NCBI GenBank assembly: GCA_910587055.1
Contig: CAJUKY010000002.1
Span: 62,001-126,000 of the forward strand
DNA length: 64,000 bases
Direction of reading: 5' to 3'
From: Candidatus Gastranaerophilales bacterium
GTDB taxonomy: Bacteria > Cyanobacteriota > Vampirovibrionia > Gastranaerophilales > Gastranaerophilaceae
Shown: piece after piece, positions 18,784 to 26,878 of the stretch
Layout: each line of letters begins with the position of its first letter
How positions within the stretch are numbered: the first letter of the stretch is position 1
Program-made: the position numbers and the translations under genes
Notes under the pieces: generated by a model
What the model was told of the DNA's origin: nothing
Seen by the model: the letters and a program-made list of their open reading frames with translations, nothing else
Database searches by the model: none

Positions 18784-19068
18784 ATGGAACAAACAATTGT
18801 AAAAATCAACGCTGATGTGCGCGAAGCCGATAAAAATCCCCGCCAGTTAAGAGCAGCAGGTCTTCTTCCTGCAACCGTTTACGGCAAGGGCATGGAATCA
18901 AAAAGTATTCAAATGAATGCACATGAATTTAATATGGCTTATAAAAACGCTCCTGAAGCTGTTTATGAAGTTACCGTCGGTAAAGAAACTTTTAAAACAA
19001 CTGTTCAGGAAGCGCAGATTCAATATTCTGACAACACAATTTTAAATGTTGAATTCAAAACAGTTTAA
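18784..19068 (+). CDS. rplY: 50S ribosomal protein bL25
   Basis: 94 residues, the short form without the C-terminal CTC domain. The pattern RQLRAAGLLPATVYGKG near residues 20-36 and the C-terminal strand LNVEFKTV are characteristic. It binds 5S rRNA in the large subunit. Translation start is well supported by AGGAG 9 nt before the ATG. It is a single gene bounded by a divergent folP and a downstream inverted repeat. Confidence 0.93.
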   Translation: MEQTIVKINADVREADKNPRQLRAAGLLPATVYGKGMESKSIQMNAHEFNMAYKNAPEAVYEVTVGKETFKTTVQEAQIQYSDNTILNVEFKTV

Positions 19069-19094
19069 GTAAGATTTTAAACAAAAATATTTTA

Positions 19095-19142
19095 AATATA
19101 TCGGGATGAATACCTTTGACGGCAGACTTATCCCGATATATT
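19095..19142. terminator. Inverted repeat between rplY and a convergent small gene
   Basis: TATATCGGGAT (19097-19107) and ATCCCGATATA (19130-19140) form a stem of 11-13 bp with a loop of about 22 nt. It lies between two convergent genes and probably ends both transcripts. The T-tract is weak on both sides. Confidence 0.6.
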
Positions 19143-19143
19143 A

Positions 19144-19440
19144 TTATTCATTATTTTCATCAATGCTGGATGAATAAAATTCCGCATATTCATTTAATGA
19201 ATTTACAAAATGGTCATACCTTTCCATTCTAAGTTTTAACCATCCGAGCATTGTGTTTGCACCCATAATTTTTACAATTCTTGTTTGCGCAAAACATTTT
19301 CTTGCGGCGTTGTATTTTTCCTCAAAAAATGTCTGGCACCTGCAGTTTAATTCGTCTGCAAGGTCGTAAAGTGTCTGCAGCCAGGCGCTTTGTACGCTTG
19401 ATTCATCAATTCTGAATTCTAAAACTGTGTTTTTTGCCAT
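19144..19440 (-). CDS. Hypothetical small protein
   Basis: 98 residues, mostly helical, with no signal peptide or membrane segment, and two cysteines close together (NCRCQTFF). I recognise no family. AGAGGC stands upstream of the ATG. About 100 bp upstream, on the minus strand, TAGGCAAGTATTAAAA partly resembles the start of a longer element shared by two other small genes (39526-39560 and 58454-58488), but the match is too loose to count as a third copy. Confidence 0.65.
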   Translation of the reverse strand: MAKNTVLEFRIDESSVQSAWLQTLYDLADELNCRCQTFFEEKYNAARKCFAQTRIVKIMGANTMLGWLKLRMERYDHFVNSLNEYAEFYSSSIDENNE

Positions 19441-19544
19441 AATATATGCCTCTTTTGTTTTGTAAATTGCAAATTTAACGGGTTGAATATTAACAGGGAT
19501 GGGCTTTTTGGCTTAAAATCCGATTACTGCTTGTTTTTTAATAC

Positions 19545-19572
19545 TTGCCTAATACGACAGTTATAGTATGAT
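19545..19572 (+). promoter_or_regulatory. Probable promoter of DUF192 gene
   Basis: TTGCCT (19545-19550), 16-bp spacer, TATGAT (19567-19572). Predicted start near 19579, about 34 nt before the ATG at 19613, which has an AAAGGGA site. Confidence 0.45.
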
Positions 19573-19612
19573 TTAATTATATCAGAGTTTTAAGCTTTTT
19601 AAAGGGATAGCA

Positions 19613-19951
19613 ATGAGGTTTTGTAAAGTTTTGTTAAACGGTGAGGTTCTTTTTTTAAAAGCAAGGGTGATGAATTCTTTTTTTGAACGTTTATCAGGAC
19701 TTATGTTTAAAAAAGATATTCGCTGTGATGCCCTTGTATTCAAAAATTGCGGGTCTATTCATTCCTTTTTTTGCTTTATTGTCTTTAATGCTTTATTTAT
19801 CGGCAAAGATGGAAAAATCTTGAATCATTTTACAAATATTAAACAAAATAAGATTTTGCCGCCCGTTTTCAAAACAAAGTTTTTGATTGAATATCAGGGC
19901 GAGCCCCTAAAATTTTCTGAAAATGATATTATAGAAATAGTTGAAATTTAG
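19613..19951 (+). CDS. DUF192 family protein
   Basis: 112 residues. The pattern RLSGLMFKKDI, then ALVFKNCGSIHSFF, then FNALFIGKDGKILN matches DUF192 (R-x2-GLM, followed by H/F-rich strand and a D-G-K turn). Family members are small, often secreted or lipoprotein, beta proteins of unknown role; this one has no signal peptide. An AAAGGGA site precedes the ATG. uvrC follows after about 50 bp on the same strand. Confidence 0.78.
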   Translation: MRFCKVLLNGEVLFLKARVMNSFFERLSGLMFKKDIRCDALVFKNCGSIHSFFCFIVFNALFIGKDGKILNHFTNIKQNKILPPVFKTKFLIEYQGEPLKFSENDIIEIVEI

Positions 19952-20000
19952 ATGTGCCGTAAGCTAAAATGCATGCGGTAAAAATGGAGCAAAATAAGAA

Positions 20001-21716
20001 TTGCCAAAAGAAAATGTTTCAAAATATGTGCTTGAACAGGTAAAATTGATGCCTAAATTGCCCGGGTGTTATCAATATTATGATGCAAAGGGTGAAGTTA
20101 TATATGTTGGCAAGGCAAAAAATCTTTTTAACCGTGTAAAAAGCTATTTTACATCAAATGATTCAATTAAAGTGAATGTTATGGTGCCAAAGATAGCTAA
20201 AATTGAATGCATTGTTGTGGATAGCGAAGTTGAGGCTTTAATTTTAGAGGCTGAATTAATTAAAAAATATAAGCCCAGATATAACATTTTACTTAAAGAT
20301 GATAAAAAATTTCCGTATTTTCTTGTAACCGATGAAGACTATCCGAGAATTACCGTCGTAAGAAAAGCAAATAAAAACCCGCAGAAAGGCAAGTATTTCG
20401 GCCCCTATACGGATTCAAGAGCCATGTGGGCAACGCTTGAATTAATCGGAAAAATTTTTCCTTTAAAAAAATGCAAAACTCCAAAATTTAACTCCCGCCC
20501 CTGTCTTTATTATGATATCGGACAGTGCACGGCACCCTGCCAGAAAATGATATCAAGCGAAGATTATAAAAAAATTTTAAAAGAAGCCGAGATGTTTTTA
20601 TCCGGCAGACAGAATGAACTTTTAACCGCACTTGAAAACGAGATGAAAAAATATTCCAAAAATCTTGAATTTGAAAAGGCGGCAAGATATAGAAACTCTT
20701 ATCTTGATGTTAAAAAAACAATGGAAAAACAAAAAATCGTTTCTGAAAATACAAAGGTTAATCAGGATTTTATTGGAATTGTACATGAACACAATCTGTA
20801 TTCTGTCAGCATTCTTGAAATCAGGGAAGGGCGTCTTATAAATAAGAAAGATTTTGATTTTTCGCAGTATGCATCAACGCCTAGGGAAGATGTTTTGGAA
20901 GAAGATGACAAACCATTGCAGCAGAATGATTTTTCGGAAGTTTCAAAAGCTGTAATGAGAGAATATTATTCAATTTTAAATGATAATGATATTCCGAAGA
21001 ACATAATTTTAAACACGCTTCCTGATGATAAAAATATTTATGAAAACTGGCTTTCAGCGCGCTCAGGCAAAAAAGTTGTTTTGCAGCTGCCAAAAAATAG
21101 AAAAGAGGAAGAAATTTTAGCACTTGCGCAAAAAAATGCCGAATTTAATATCGAACAGCTTAAATTAAAGGAATTTGCCGCTCTTCAAAATGATTACAAT
21201 GAAGTAGGCGCCTACATTCAAGAAAAACTTAATCTTAAAAAATTCCCGTATACTATTGAATGTTATGATATTTCGCATATTCAAGGCACTAATACCGTTG
21301 CAAGCCGCGTATTTTTTGAAAACGGTATGCCTAAAAAATCTCAATACCGCCGTTATAAGCTCCGCACAATTAAAAAAGGCGAAGTGGATGATTTTAAAAG
21401 CATGAGAGAAGTTTTATCCCGCAGGTTTAAAAGGATTGTAAACGGCGATGATACAGCGCCTGATTTAATTATAATAGATGGCGGTAAAGGCCAGCTATCA
21501 AGCGTTTATGAAATTATGAAAGAATTTAATCTAAATATTGACCTTGTTTCTCTGGCAAAAAGAGAGGAAGAGGTATTCAAACCAAATATTTCCGAACCTG
21601 TAATTTTTCCGATAAAATCTCCTGCACTCCATCTTTTTCAGCGTGTCAGGGATGAGGCTCACCGCTTTGCTGTTACTTATCATAAAAAACTCAGAAGCAA
21701 AAATATGCTGAAATAG
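20001..21716 (+). CDS. uvrC: Excinuclease ABC subunit C lacking the C-terminal HhH domain
   Basis: 571 residues from a TTG start; GGAG lies 11 nt upstream, and the next in-frame ATG would delete part of the GIY-YIG domain. Domains: GIY-YIG nuclease (about 15-95, GCYQYYDAKG and VIYVGKAKNL), cysteine-containing region (CKTPKFNSRPCLYY), UVR motif (about 205-235) and RNase H-like nuclease (about 380-560, CYDISHIQGTN, IIIDGGKGQL, RDEAHRFAVTYH). It makes both incisions in nucleotide excision repair. The protein stops right after KKLRSKNMLK, where other UvrC proteins continue with about 50-60 residues of helix-hairpin-helix; no such sequence is found downstream in frame. Confidence 0.93.
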   Translation: MPKENVSKYVLEQVKLMPKLPGCYQYYDAKGEVIYVGKAKNLFNRVKSYFTSNDSIKVNVMVPKIAKIECIVVDSEVEALILEAELIKKYKPRYNILLKDDKKFPYFLVTDEDYPRITVVRKANKNPQKGKYFGPYTDSRAMWATLELIGKIFPLKKCKTPKFNSRPCLYYDIGQCTAPCQKMISSEDYKKILKEAEMFLSGRQNELLTALENEMKKYSKNLEFEKAARYRNSYLDVKKTMEKQKIVSENTKVNQDFIGIVHEHNLYSVSILEIREGRLINKKDFDFSQYASTPREDVLEEDDKPLQQNDFSEVSKAVMREYYSILNDNDIPKNIILNTLPDDKNIYENWLSARSGKKVVLQLPKNRKEEEILALAQKNAEFNIEQLKLKEFAALQNDYNEVGAYIQEKLNLKKFPYTIECYDISHIQGTNTVASRVFFENGMPKKSQYRRYKLRTIKKGEVDDFKSMREVLSRRFKRIVNGDDTAPDLIIIDGGKGQLSSVYEIMKEFNLNIDLVSLAKREEEVFKPNISEPVIFPIKSPALHLFQRVRDEAHRFAVTYHKKLRSKNMLK

Positions 21717-21717
21717 G

Positions 21718-22032
21718 CTAATCAAATTGGTTTATCAGGTTTTCAATTAAAAACAACAGTTTTGAATTTTTAGTATTTTTAATTTTTGATACCAGTTCTT
21801 TTTTGTGCTCGGCGGTTACGTTTTCATCATAAATAAAAAATTCATAAGGCTGAACCTCAAGAATTTCAGGTAATTTTTGAAATACTTTAAATGACATAAA
21901 ACTTTTGCCCGTTTCAATGTTGCTTAATGTATTTGTTTCTATGCCTATTTTTTCTGCAAGCTGTTCCTGAGTCAGCCCCTTTTGCTTTCTATAGAATCTT
22001 ATTTTATTGCCGAGCGGTTTTCGTAAGTCCAT
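21718..22032 (-). CDS. XRE-family HTH transcriptional regulator
   Basis: 104 residues. The N-terminal HTH (about 7-62) reads LGNKIRFYRKQKGLTQEQLA then KIGIETNTLSNIETGKS, a typical Cro/C1 domain. The C-terminal 40 residues are helical and may dimerise or sense a signal. Its stop is one base from the uvrC stop (convergent). Upstream lies a 19-bp inverted repeat in the divergent promoter region shared with a small membrane protein, the likely operator. Confidence 0.88.
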   Translation of the reverse strand: MDLRKPLGNKIRFYRKQKGLTQEQLAEKIGIETNTLSNIETGKSFMSFKVFQKLPEILEVQPYEFFIYDENVTAEHKKELVSKIKNTKNSKLLFLIENLINQFD

Positions 22033-22065
22033 ATCTTAATAATAAACATTACTCTGAATTAAATA

Positions 22066-22119
22066 ACCATTTATATTGTGATAAAAATATTTGAATTATC
22101 ATAATATAAATGGTATTAT
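22066..22119. promoter_or_regulatory. 19-bp palindrome overlapping a divergent promoter
   Basis: Left arm 22066-22084 (ACCATTTATATTGTGATAA) and right arm 22096-22114 match as an inverted repeat at 18 of 19 positions, 11 nt apart. A plus-strand promoter fits exactly over the right arm: TTGAAT (22091-22096), 17-bp spacer, TATTAT (22114-22119). A protein bound here could block that promoter and the divergent XRE gene, so autoregulation by the XRE protein is plausible. Confidence 0.55.
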
Positions 22120-22155
22120 TAATGTAATTAGTAAATCGGGTAAAAAATATTTATT

Positions 22156-22323
22156 ATGATGTTCAAATCTGATGACCTGCTGTATTTTATTTTTGCGATA
22201 ACAGTTGTTGCTGTTGTTTTATATATTGGTATTGTTTTTGGAGCAATTCCGGATAATTCTTGCAAAAAAGAGAATTCAAATATTTTTAAAAAAACCTTTC
22301 AAGACAGATATAAAGAAAAATAG
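22156..22323 (+). CDS. Small single-helix membrane protein
   Basis: 55 residues. One membrane helix (LLYFIFAITVVAVVLYIGIV, about 9-28) is followed by a basic, polar tail ending FKKTFQDRYKEK. Two ATG codons in a row open the frame; no strong SD. It is transcribed from the promoter over the palindrome at 22066-22119 and lies 65 bp before the first GNAT-like gene. The 3' end of this ORF and the following spacer are repeated, without an intact ORF, before the second GNAT-like gene, which shows that the duplicated unit began inside it. Confidence 0.6.
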   Translation: MMFKSDDLLYFIFAITVVAVVLYIGIVFGAIPDNSCKKENSNIFKKTFQDRYKEK

Positions 22324-23033
22324 ATTTATTTTTCGGTCAAAAAAATATTTTATGTGTTTTATCTAAAATATCAGGAAAGGTGTAATATATGATTTCATTC
22401 GGTGCAAGATGCCATGGTTTTTCAACCATTCAAAAGAACAATCATTATGCTGGGGCAAAAGATGAATCTGAGCCGGTATACCTTATTGAACTTGACCCTG
22501 CGTGTGCGGAAGACATTAAAGCTGTTAAAGATGTAAATTATATCTGGCATGCTAAAGAAGGCTACCCGGCCTGTATTTTTAATTGTATGAAATATGCCTT
22601 AACACAAGAGCAAATGGGTGAAGATTCAAATTTAAAATTTTATGCTATGACAACTCAAGAAGATGATTTTGAAAATCCGCAAGCTGAGGCTATACTCGCG
22701 CTGGCACAGGTGCGCACCGAAGACAGCGGTGATAAAACGGTAGAATATATGCAGGTTAATCCTAAAAACAGTTACGAATCAAAAGATAAATCAAAATATA
22801 AACATACAGGCAGTACCATGATGAATTTTTTAAAGGAACTTTTTTCAAACAGAAAAATAATACTATTCCCCTGCGATACAAAATCTGCCAAATTTTATAA
22901 TGCTAATGGCTTTAAGGTATCTGATAAGCGAAGCGGAGAAATGACTTATATTGCTTAATTGCCGGAAGCAATTTTAAAAAACTTTTCAAAATAAATATAA
23001 AGAAAAACAGATTTATTTTTCGGTCAAAAAAAT
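22308..23033 (+). repeat. Tandem duplication: 39-bp direct repeats at unit starts
   Basis: 22308-22346 and 22995-23033 agree at 38 of 39 bases (both contain TTTATTTTTCGGTCAAAAAA). Similarity continues into the start regions of the two GNAT-like genes, each followed by ATGATTTC. Offset about 687 bp, equal to one gene plus spacer. Confidence 0.7.
22389..22958 (+). CDS. GNAT-like N-acetyltransferase domain protein (tandem copy 1)
   Basis: 189 residues. The C-terminal part has the shape of a GNAT fold: VEYMQVNPKN strand, a long helix (MMNFLKELFSNRKI), then KSAKFYNANGFKVSD, which resembles the Y-x3-GF signature near the acetyl-CoA site end. The canonical Q/R-x2-G-x-G/A loop is not obvious, so activity is uncertain. 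GGAAAGG precedes the ATG. The gene is followed by a diverged tandem copy with a duplicated upstream region. The N-terminus MISFGARCHGFSTIQ resembles the start of other lineage-specific proteins here. Confidence 0.65.
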   Translation: MISFGARCHGFSTIQKNNHYAGAKDESEPVYLIELDPACAEDIKAVKDVNYIWHAKEGYPACIFNCMKYALTQEQMGEDSNLKFYAMTTQEDDFENPQAEAILALAQVRTEDSGDKTVEYMQVNPKNSYESKDKSKYKHTGSTMMNFLKELFSNRKIILFPCDTKSAKFYNANGFKVSDKRSGEMTYIA

Positions 23034-23075
23034 GTATCACGGGTTTTATTTAAAATGTCAGCGAAGGTGAAATAT

Positions 23076-23633
23076 ATGATTTCGTTCCGTGCAAAATATA
23101 TAAGTTCTGTAAATATTCAAAAAATTAACCCTAAGAACGACAAGAAGGAACCATGTGAGGCTTCGTTTGTTGAACTTGACCCGTTAAATCTATATGATAC
23201 CGATGCGATAGCTTCGGCATCCATTCGCTGGGGAAAACCTGAATATTCGGAATTGATTGCCAATAATATGGAAATGCGCAAGAAATATCCTGAAAAGTAT
23301 CGTTTCGATACTAACAAATTTTATGCCATAACGACACAAAAGAAATATTTTAATGTTCCTGAACCATCTGAAATACTTGCGGTTTGTAAAGCGGAGGAAG
23401 ATACGGATGGTGTGATAACAGTCAAGGCTTTACAGGTAAAACCTGATAAGTATATTTATAAAGAGCCGTTTTATTACAACCATGTTGGAATGGGCATATT
23501 GCAAAGTTTGAAAAAACTTTTTAGCGGAAAGGATATAAAATTATTCTCAACACCAAATGCTAAACCTTTTTATCTTGCTAACGGTTTTATGGAAAATAAA
23601 GAATGTGAAACCGAAATGTATTATGAGGCCTGA
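23076..23633 (+). CDS. GNAT-like N-acetyltransferase domain protein (tandem copy 2)
   Basis: 185 residues from the ATG at 23076, chosen because it aligns with the start of copy 1 and has GAAGGTGA upstream; an ATG 21 bp earlier is in frame but lacks an SD. It is alignable with copy 1 through the whole length (FYAITTQ against FYAMTTQ, LQVKPDKYIY against MQVNPKNSYE, FYLANGF against FYNANGF), with divergence high in the N-terminal half. The copy is therefore old enough to have changed substrate. Same caveat on catalytic residues. Confidence 0.65.
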   Translation: MISFRAKYISSVNIQKINPKNDKKEPCEASFVELDPLNLYDTDAIASASIRWGKPEYSELIANNMEMRKKYPEKYRFDTNKFYAITTQKKYFNVPEPSEILAVCKAEEDTDGVITVKALQVKPDKYIYKEPFYYNHVGMGILQSLKKLFSGKDIKLFSTPNAKPFYLANGFMENKECETEMYYEA

Positions 23634-23781
23634 AATTTTTTATACTTAAAATATAGTTAACTTTTGTTAAAATTTCACCGCCTTTGGAACAAAATTCCGC
23701 TTTTAATTTTTTTCATAAGTGTTATAATAGTAGTAATAAAATCATGCAGTAGAAAATTGTATCTAAAAAGGACTTTGGCAA

Positions 23782-24138
23782 ATGAATTTAAAACATGGAT
23801 CTCTTGAAAGTGTAATTTTAAACTCTTTATGGGAGCTTGAAAAATGCGGTATATATAAAAATTCCGTTAAAGATGTTTATGAATATATTAATAATACAAA
23901 TTCAACTAAAAGAGCCTACACCACAATTAAAACCGTTATGGACAGGCTTTATGAAAAGGAAGTTCTTTTAAGATTAAAGCAGGGTAAGAAGTTTTACTAC
24001 AGAACCGCATATTCAAGCAATGATATAATCACAACCTCTCTGCAAAAAATTGCTACACAGTATTGCGGCGGTGATATTTCAAAACTGGCATCCATTGCAA
24101 GCTCTATCGCAAATGCTCAAACTTCAGCCAAGGTTTAA
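23782..24138 (+). CDS. BlaI/MecI/CopY-type transcriptional repressor
   Basis: 118 residues. A winged-helix domain (about 5-75) contains SLESVILNSLWELEKCG, then VKDVYEYIN, AYTTIKTVMDRLYEKEVLLR and FYYRTAYS, the layout of penicillinase repressors. The C-terminal 40 residues are a dimer helix. Such proteins usually pair with a BlaR1/MecR1 sensor protease or a copper ATPase, neither of which is near. A good promoter (extended -10 TGTTATAAT at about 23721-23729) and an AAAGGA site support expression; two genes follow with only 3 bp gaps, so the repressor may head an operon. Confidence 0.8.
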   Translation: MNLKHGSLESVILNSLWELEKCGIYKNSVKDVYEYINNTNSTKRAYTTIKTVMDRLYEKEVLLRLKQGKKFYYRTAYSSNDIITTSLQKIATQYCGGDISKLASIASSIANAQTSAKV

Positions 24139-24141
24139 AAT

Positions 24142-24600
24142 TTGAATTTTTTAAGCGATATAGTTTCGGGGATTGTTGAAAAAATAAACAGGCTGTTGTA
24201 TATAAAGCCTGTAGTTTCTGTACCGCAGATTTCCGTAGAAAATAAAATTAAACTCAGAAAAGAAGTTTCAAATACTCTTTTTTCGGTATTATCAGGCGAA
24301 AAGACTGTCCTATCCGCGCTCTCCGGTTTCCCCAAAAATACTTATGATGAAAGTGTTGATGTCTGTTTTCATATTTTAATGCACCTCGAAGCCGATGAAG
24401 ATATCAGAAAAAAAGATAATGATTACAGAGAAGAACAGGATGATTTTATTTTAAACATTGCGCAAATTCTGCAGGAAGGCGGAGATGTTCCAATTAATAT
24501 AATAAAAGAGTATAATGATTTTTATAAAGAAACATTGATTTATCCTGAAATTAATAAAAAAACAATAATTTCAAGGCTTAAAAAATTTATAAATATTTAA
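24142..24600 (+). CDS. Hypothetical protein in BlaI-like operon
   Basis: 152 residues from a TTG start with AAGG upstream. Largely helical and charged, with no signal peptide or clear membrane segment; the first 30 residues are amphipathic (FLSDIVSGIVEKINRLLYI). No family recognised. It starts 3 bp after the BlaI-like gene and ends 3 bp before the TadE-like gene, so the three are probably translated from one mRNA. Confidence 0.6.
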   Translation: MNFLSDIVSGIVEKINRLLYIKPVVSVPQISVENKIKLRKEVSNTLFSVLSGEKTVLSALSGFPKNTYDESVDVCFHILMHLEADEDIRKKDNDYREEQDDFILNIAQILQEGGDVPINIIKEYNDFYKETLIYPEINKKTIISRLKKFINI

Positions 24601-24603
24601 AAC

Positions 24604-25080
24604 ATGTCTAAAACATTCAAAAAACAGATAAAGCTTAAAGCGCAGGCAATTATTGAGGGCTCTGCGGCCTTCCTTCTTGTTTTTTTAATTTTTATGTTTA
24701 TAGCGGAATTTGCACTGTATTTTCAAAGCATTCACTCTAATCAAACTTTATCGGATGATATAAATGCAAACATTTCTTCCTACGCTGAAAACCTGTCTGA
24801 TGAAGAAAGTTTTTGCGCAGAGCCTGATAGTGATGTTATTGCAAGGATTGAAAACAGGGCAAAAAAATATCTTGATAATAATATTGAGCTTGATATTGAT
24901 ATTAAAAATAATGATATTTTAATTTTGAAATCTAAAAAAAATAATTTGACGATAAATATTCTCTGCTCAAGAGATGAAGGGTATATAGTAAGAAGCGAAT
25001 ACTTATTCAGGGGTTTCTTCTTATTTCGCTTCGGAAGTTTAATTTCGGGCATATCAAGCGTTCAAACTCCGAAATTTTAA
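24604..25080 (+). CDS. TadE-like pseudopilin-type membrane protein
   Basis: 158 residues. A basic N-terminus (KTFKKQIKLKAQ) leads to AIIEGSAAFLLVFLIFMFIA (about 15-34): an A/Q-A-I-I-E start of a membrane helix, the mark of TadE/TadG-like proteins, in which the Glu follows the processing site region. The rest is an extracytoplasmic domain with two cysteines that could form a disulfide. TadE proteins belong to Tad/Flp pilus systems, but no other tad gene is nearby. The assignment rests on the N-terminal helix only. Confidence 0.6.
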   Translation: MSKTFKKQIKLKAQAIIEGSAAFLLVFLIFMFIAEFALYFQSIHSNQTLSDDINANISSYAENLSDEESFCAEPDSDVIARIENRAKKYLDNNIELDIDIKNNDILILKSKKNNLTINILCSRDEGYIVRSEYLFRGFFLFRFGSLISGISSVQTPKF

Positions 25081-25167
25081 TTATGTTAAGAAATTGTATT
25101 AAATTGTCACAGGGCTTTGGTATCTGATATTCTTTTATTGTTAAAAACTTAAAAAAGGAATATAAAA

Positions 25168-25857
25168 TTGCAAAGTGTCGATATAATTATACCTGTTTAT
25201 AATGAAGAAAAAACTATTGAAAATATCTTAGAAATCATTGAAAATACCGATTTTTGCAATTTGGAAAAAAATCTTATAATTGTTGATGATTATTCCACTG
25301 ATGCCACCAGAGAGATATTAAAAAGGTATGAAGACAAATATACCGTAATATACAAAGAAAAAAACGGCGGAAAAGGCTCTGCCGTAAATGTCGGGTTTGA
25401 AAATGCAAAAAGCGATATTGTTATTATTCAAGATGCTGATTTAGAGTATAATCCGTCCGATTACGCTTCGCTTTTAAAATTAATAATAGATGGCGAGGCC
25501 GATGTTGTATACGGTTCAAGGTTTTTAGGCACACCGTTTAAAGATTTTATGTTCTTGAGCTTTGTTGCAAATAAATTTTTAACTCTTTTAACAAATATCC
25601 TGTACGGTACAAAATTGACCGATATGGAAACTTGCTATAAGGCAATGAAAAAAGAATACGTCAAAGATATGAATATAAAATCAAACAAATTTGATCTTGA
25701 GCCCGAAATAACGGCAAAGCTTGTGAAAAAAGGCGCAAAAATCAAAGAGGTGCCGATTAAATATAATGCAAGAAGTTATCAAGACGGTAAGAAAATTACC
25801 TATAAAGACGGTCTGATGGCAATTAGGGCATTATTTTATTTCAGATTTTTTAATTAA
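25168..25857 (+). CDS. GT2-family glycosyltransferase
   Basis: 229 residues from TTG, with AAAGGA upstream. GT-A fold signatures: VDIIIPVYNEEKTI at the N-terminus, LIIVDDYSTD, NGGKGSAVNVGFENA and IIQDADLEYNP with the DXD-like metal site at about 90-93, then VVYGSRFLG. This pattern is that of dolichyl/polyprenyl-phosphate mannose synthase-like enzymes. No membrane helices follow, so it is a soluble or peripheral enzyme that may act on a lipid-linked sugar acceptor. It stands alone, 60 bp before rsmH. Confidence 0.88.
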   Translation: MQSVDIIIPVYNEEKTIENILEIIENTDFCNLEKNLIIVDDYSTDATREILKRYEDKYTVIYKEKNGGKGSAVNVGFENAKSDIVIIQDADLEYNPSDYASLLKLIIDGEADVVYGSRFLGTPFKDFMFLSFVANKFLTLLTNILYGTKLTDMETCYKAMKKEYVKDMNIKSNKFDLEPEITAKLVKKGAKIKEVPIKYNARSYQDGKKITYKDGLMAIRALFYFRFFN

Positions 25858-25916
25858 CTTCACATTAGCTTTACATATACTAAAATGCAAAAAATGTTTG
25901 TTGTATTATTTTTGCT

Positions 25917-26876
25917 ATGAAAACTTCCCCTGAAAAAAATAATACAGAGTCTGATTTTAAGCACTATACCGTTATGCTGAATGAAGCAGCAGGTGCACTT
26001 ATCCCCGAAGGTAGAACATCCGATAAAATATTTGTGGATGCAACTTTGGGCGGCGGCGGCCATAGCGCGCTTATAGCTTCAAGGCTTTCCGATAAAGGGC
26101 GTTTGATCTCTTTTGATGTGGATATTGATGCCATAAATGCTGCAAAAAAGAAGCTTGAGTCATATAAAAATGTGACAATTATAAAAGATTCCTATGTAAA
26201 CATCAAAGAAAATCTTGAAAAACTCGGCATTGAAAAAATTACGGGCGGAATAATTTTTGACCTTGGCGCTTCATATCATCAATTAACAAAAGCCGAGCGG
26301 GGCTTCAGCTTTATGAAAGATGCTCCGCTTGATATGCGTTTTGATATGGAGCAGGAATTTAGGGCATGGGATGTTGTTAATAAATACACGCTGGAAAATC
26401 TTGTTGAAATATTTTCTAAATACGGCGAAGAACGCTTTTCTAAAAGAATTGCAAAGGCTATAACGGAAAACAGGCCGCTTAATACAACTTTACAATTAAG
26501 TGAATTGATTGTAAAATCCACACCAAAAATAAAATCTAAAATTCACCCTGCTACAAGGGTTTTTCAAGCTTTAAGGATAGAAGTTAACAAAGAGTTGTTA
26601 AATTTTGAAAATACATTGAACGAAGTGGTTACTTTATTAGATTCAGGTGCTATAATTAGTGTTATAAGTTTTCATTCTCTTGAAGACAGATTGACCAAAA
26701 ACGCGCTTAAAAAGTTTTCATCAGAATGCAGATGTGATAGAGCAAAGCCCGTATGTGACTGCGGCGGCAAGCTTATTGATATCATCACAAAAAAGCCGAT
26801 TTTAGCAAGTGATGATGAAGTAAAAATAAATCCTCCGTCAAGAAGCGCTAAACTAAGGATAGCAAAGAGGGTTTAA
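25917..26876 (+). CDS. rsmH: 16S rRNA (cytosine1402-N4)-methyltransferase
   Basis: 319 residues. The enzyme methylates C1402 in the ribosomal P site. Visible: HYTVMLNEAA, SAM-binding FVDATLGGGGHSA (about 40-52), IIFDLGASYHQL, GFSFMKDAPLDMRFD and the C-terminal VISFHSLEDR region; a cysteine-rich stretch (CRCDRAKPVCDCGG) follows. It opens a division and cell-wall cluster with ftsL, ftsI and murE, the usual mraW position, but mraZ is missing. There is no SD; TATTAT (25904-25909) ends 7 nt before the ATG, so the mRNA looks leaderless. Confidence 0.96.
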   Translation: MKTSPEKNNTESDFKHYTVMLNEAAGALIPEGRTSDKIFVDATLGGGGHSALIASRLSDKGRLISFDVDIDAINAAKKKLESYKNVTIIKDSYVNIKENLEKLGIEKITGGIIFDLGASYHQLTKAERGFSFMKDAPLDMRFDMEQEFRAWDVVNKYTLENLVEIFSKYGEERFSKRIAKAITENRPLNTTLQLSELIVKSTPKIKSKIHPATRVFQALRIEVNKELLNFENTLNEVVTLLDSGAIISVISFHSLEDRLTKNALKKFSSECRCDRAKPVCDCGGKLIDIITKKPILASDDEVKINPPSRSAKLRIAKRV

Positions 26877-26878
26877 TT

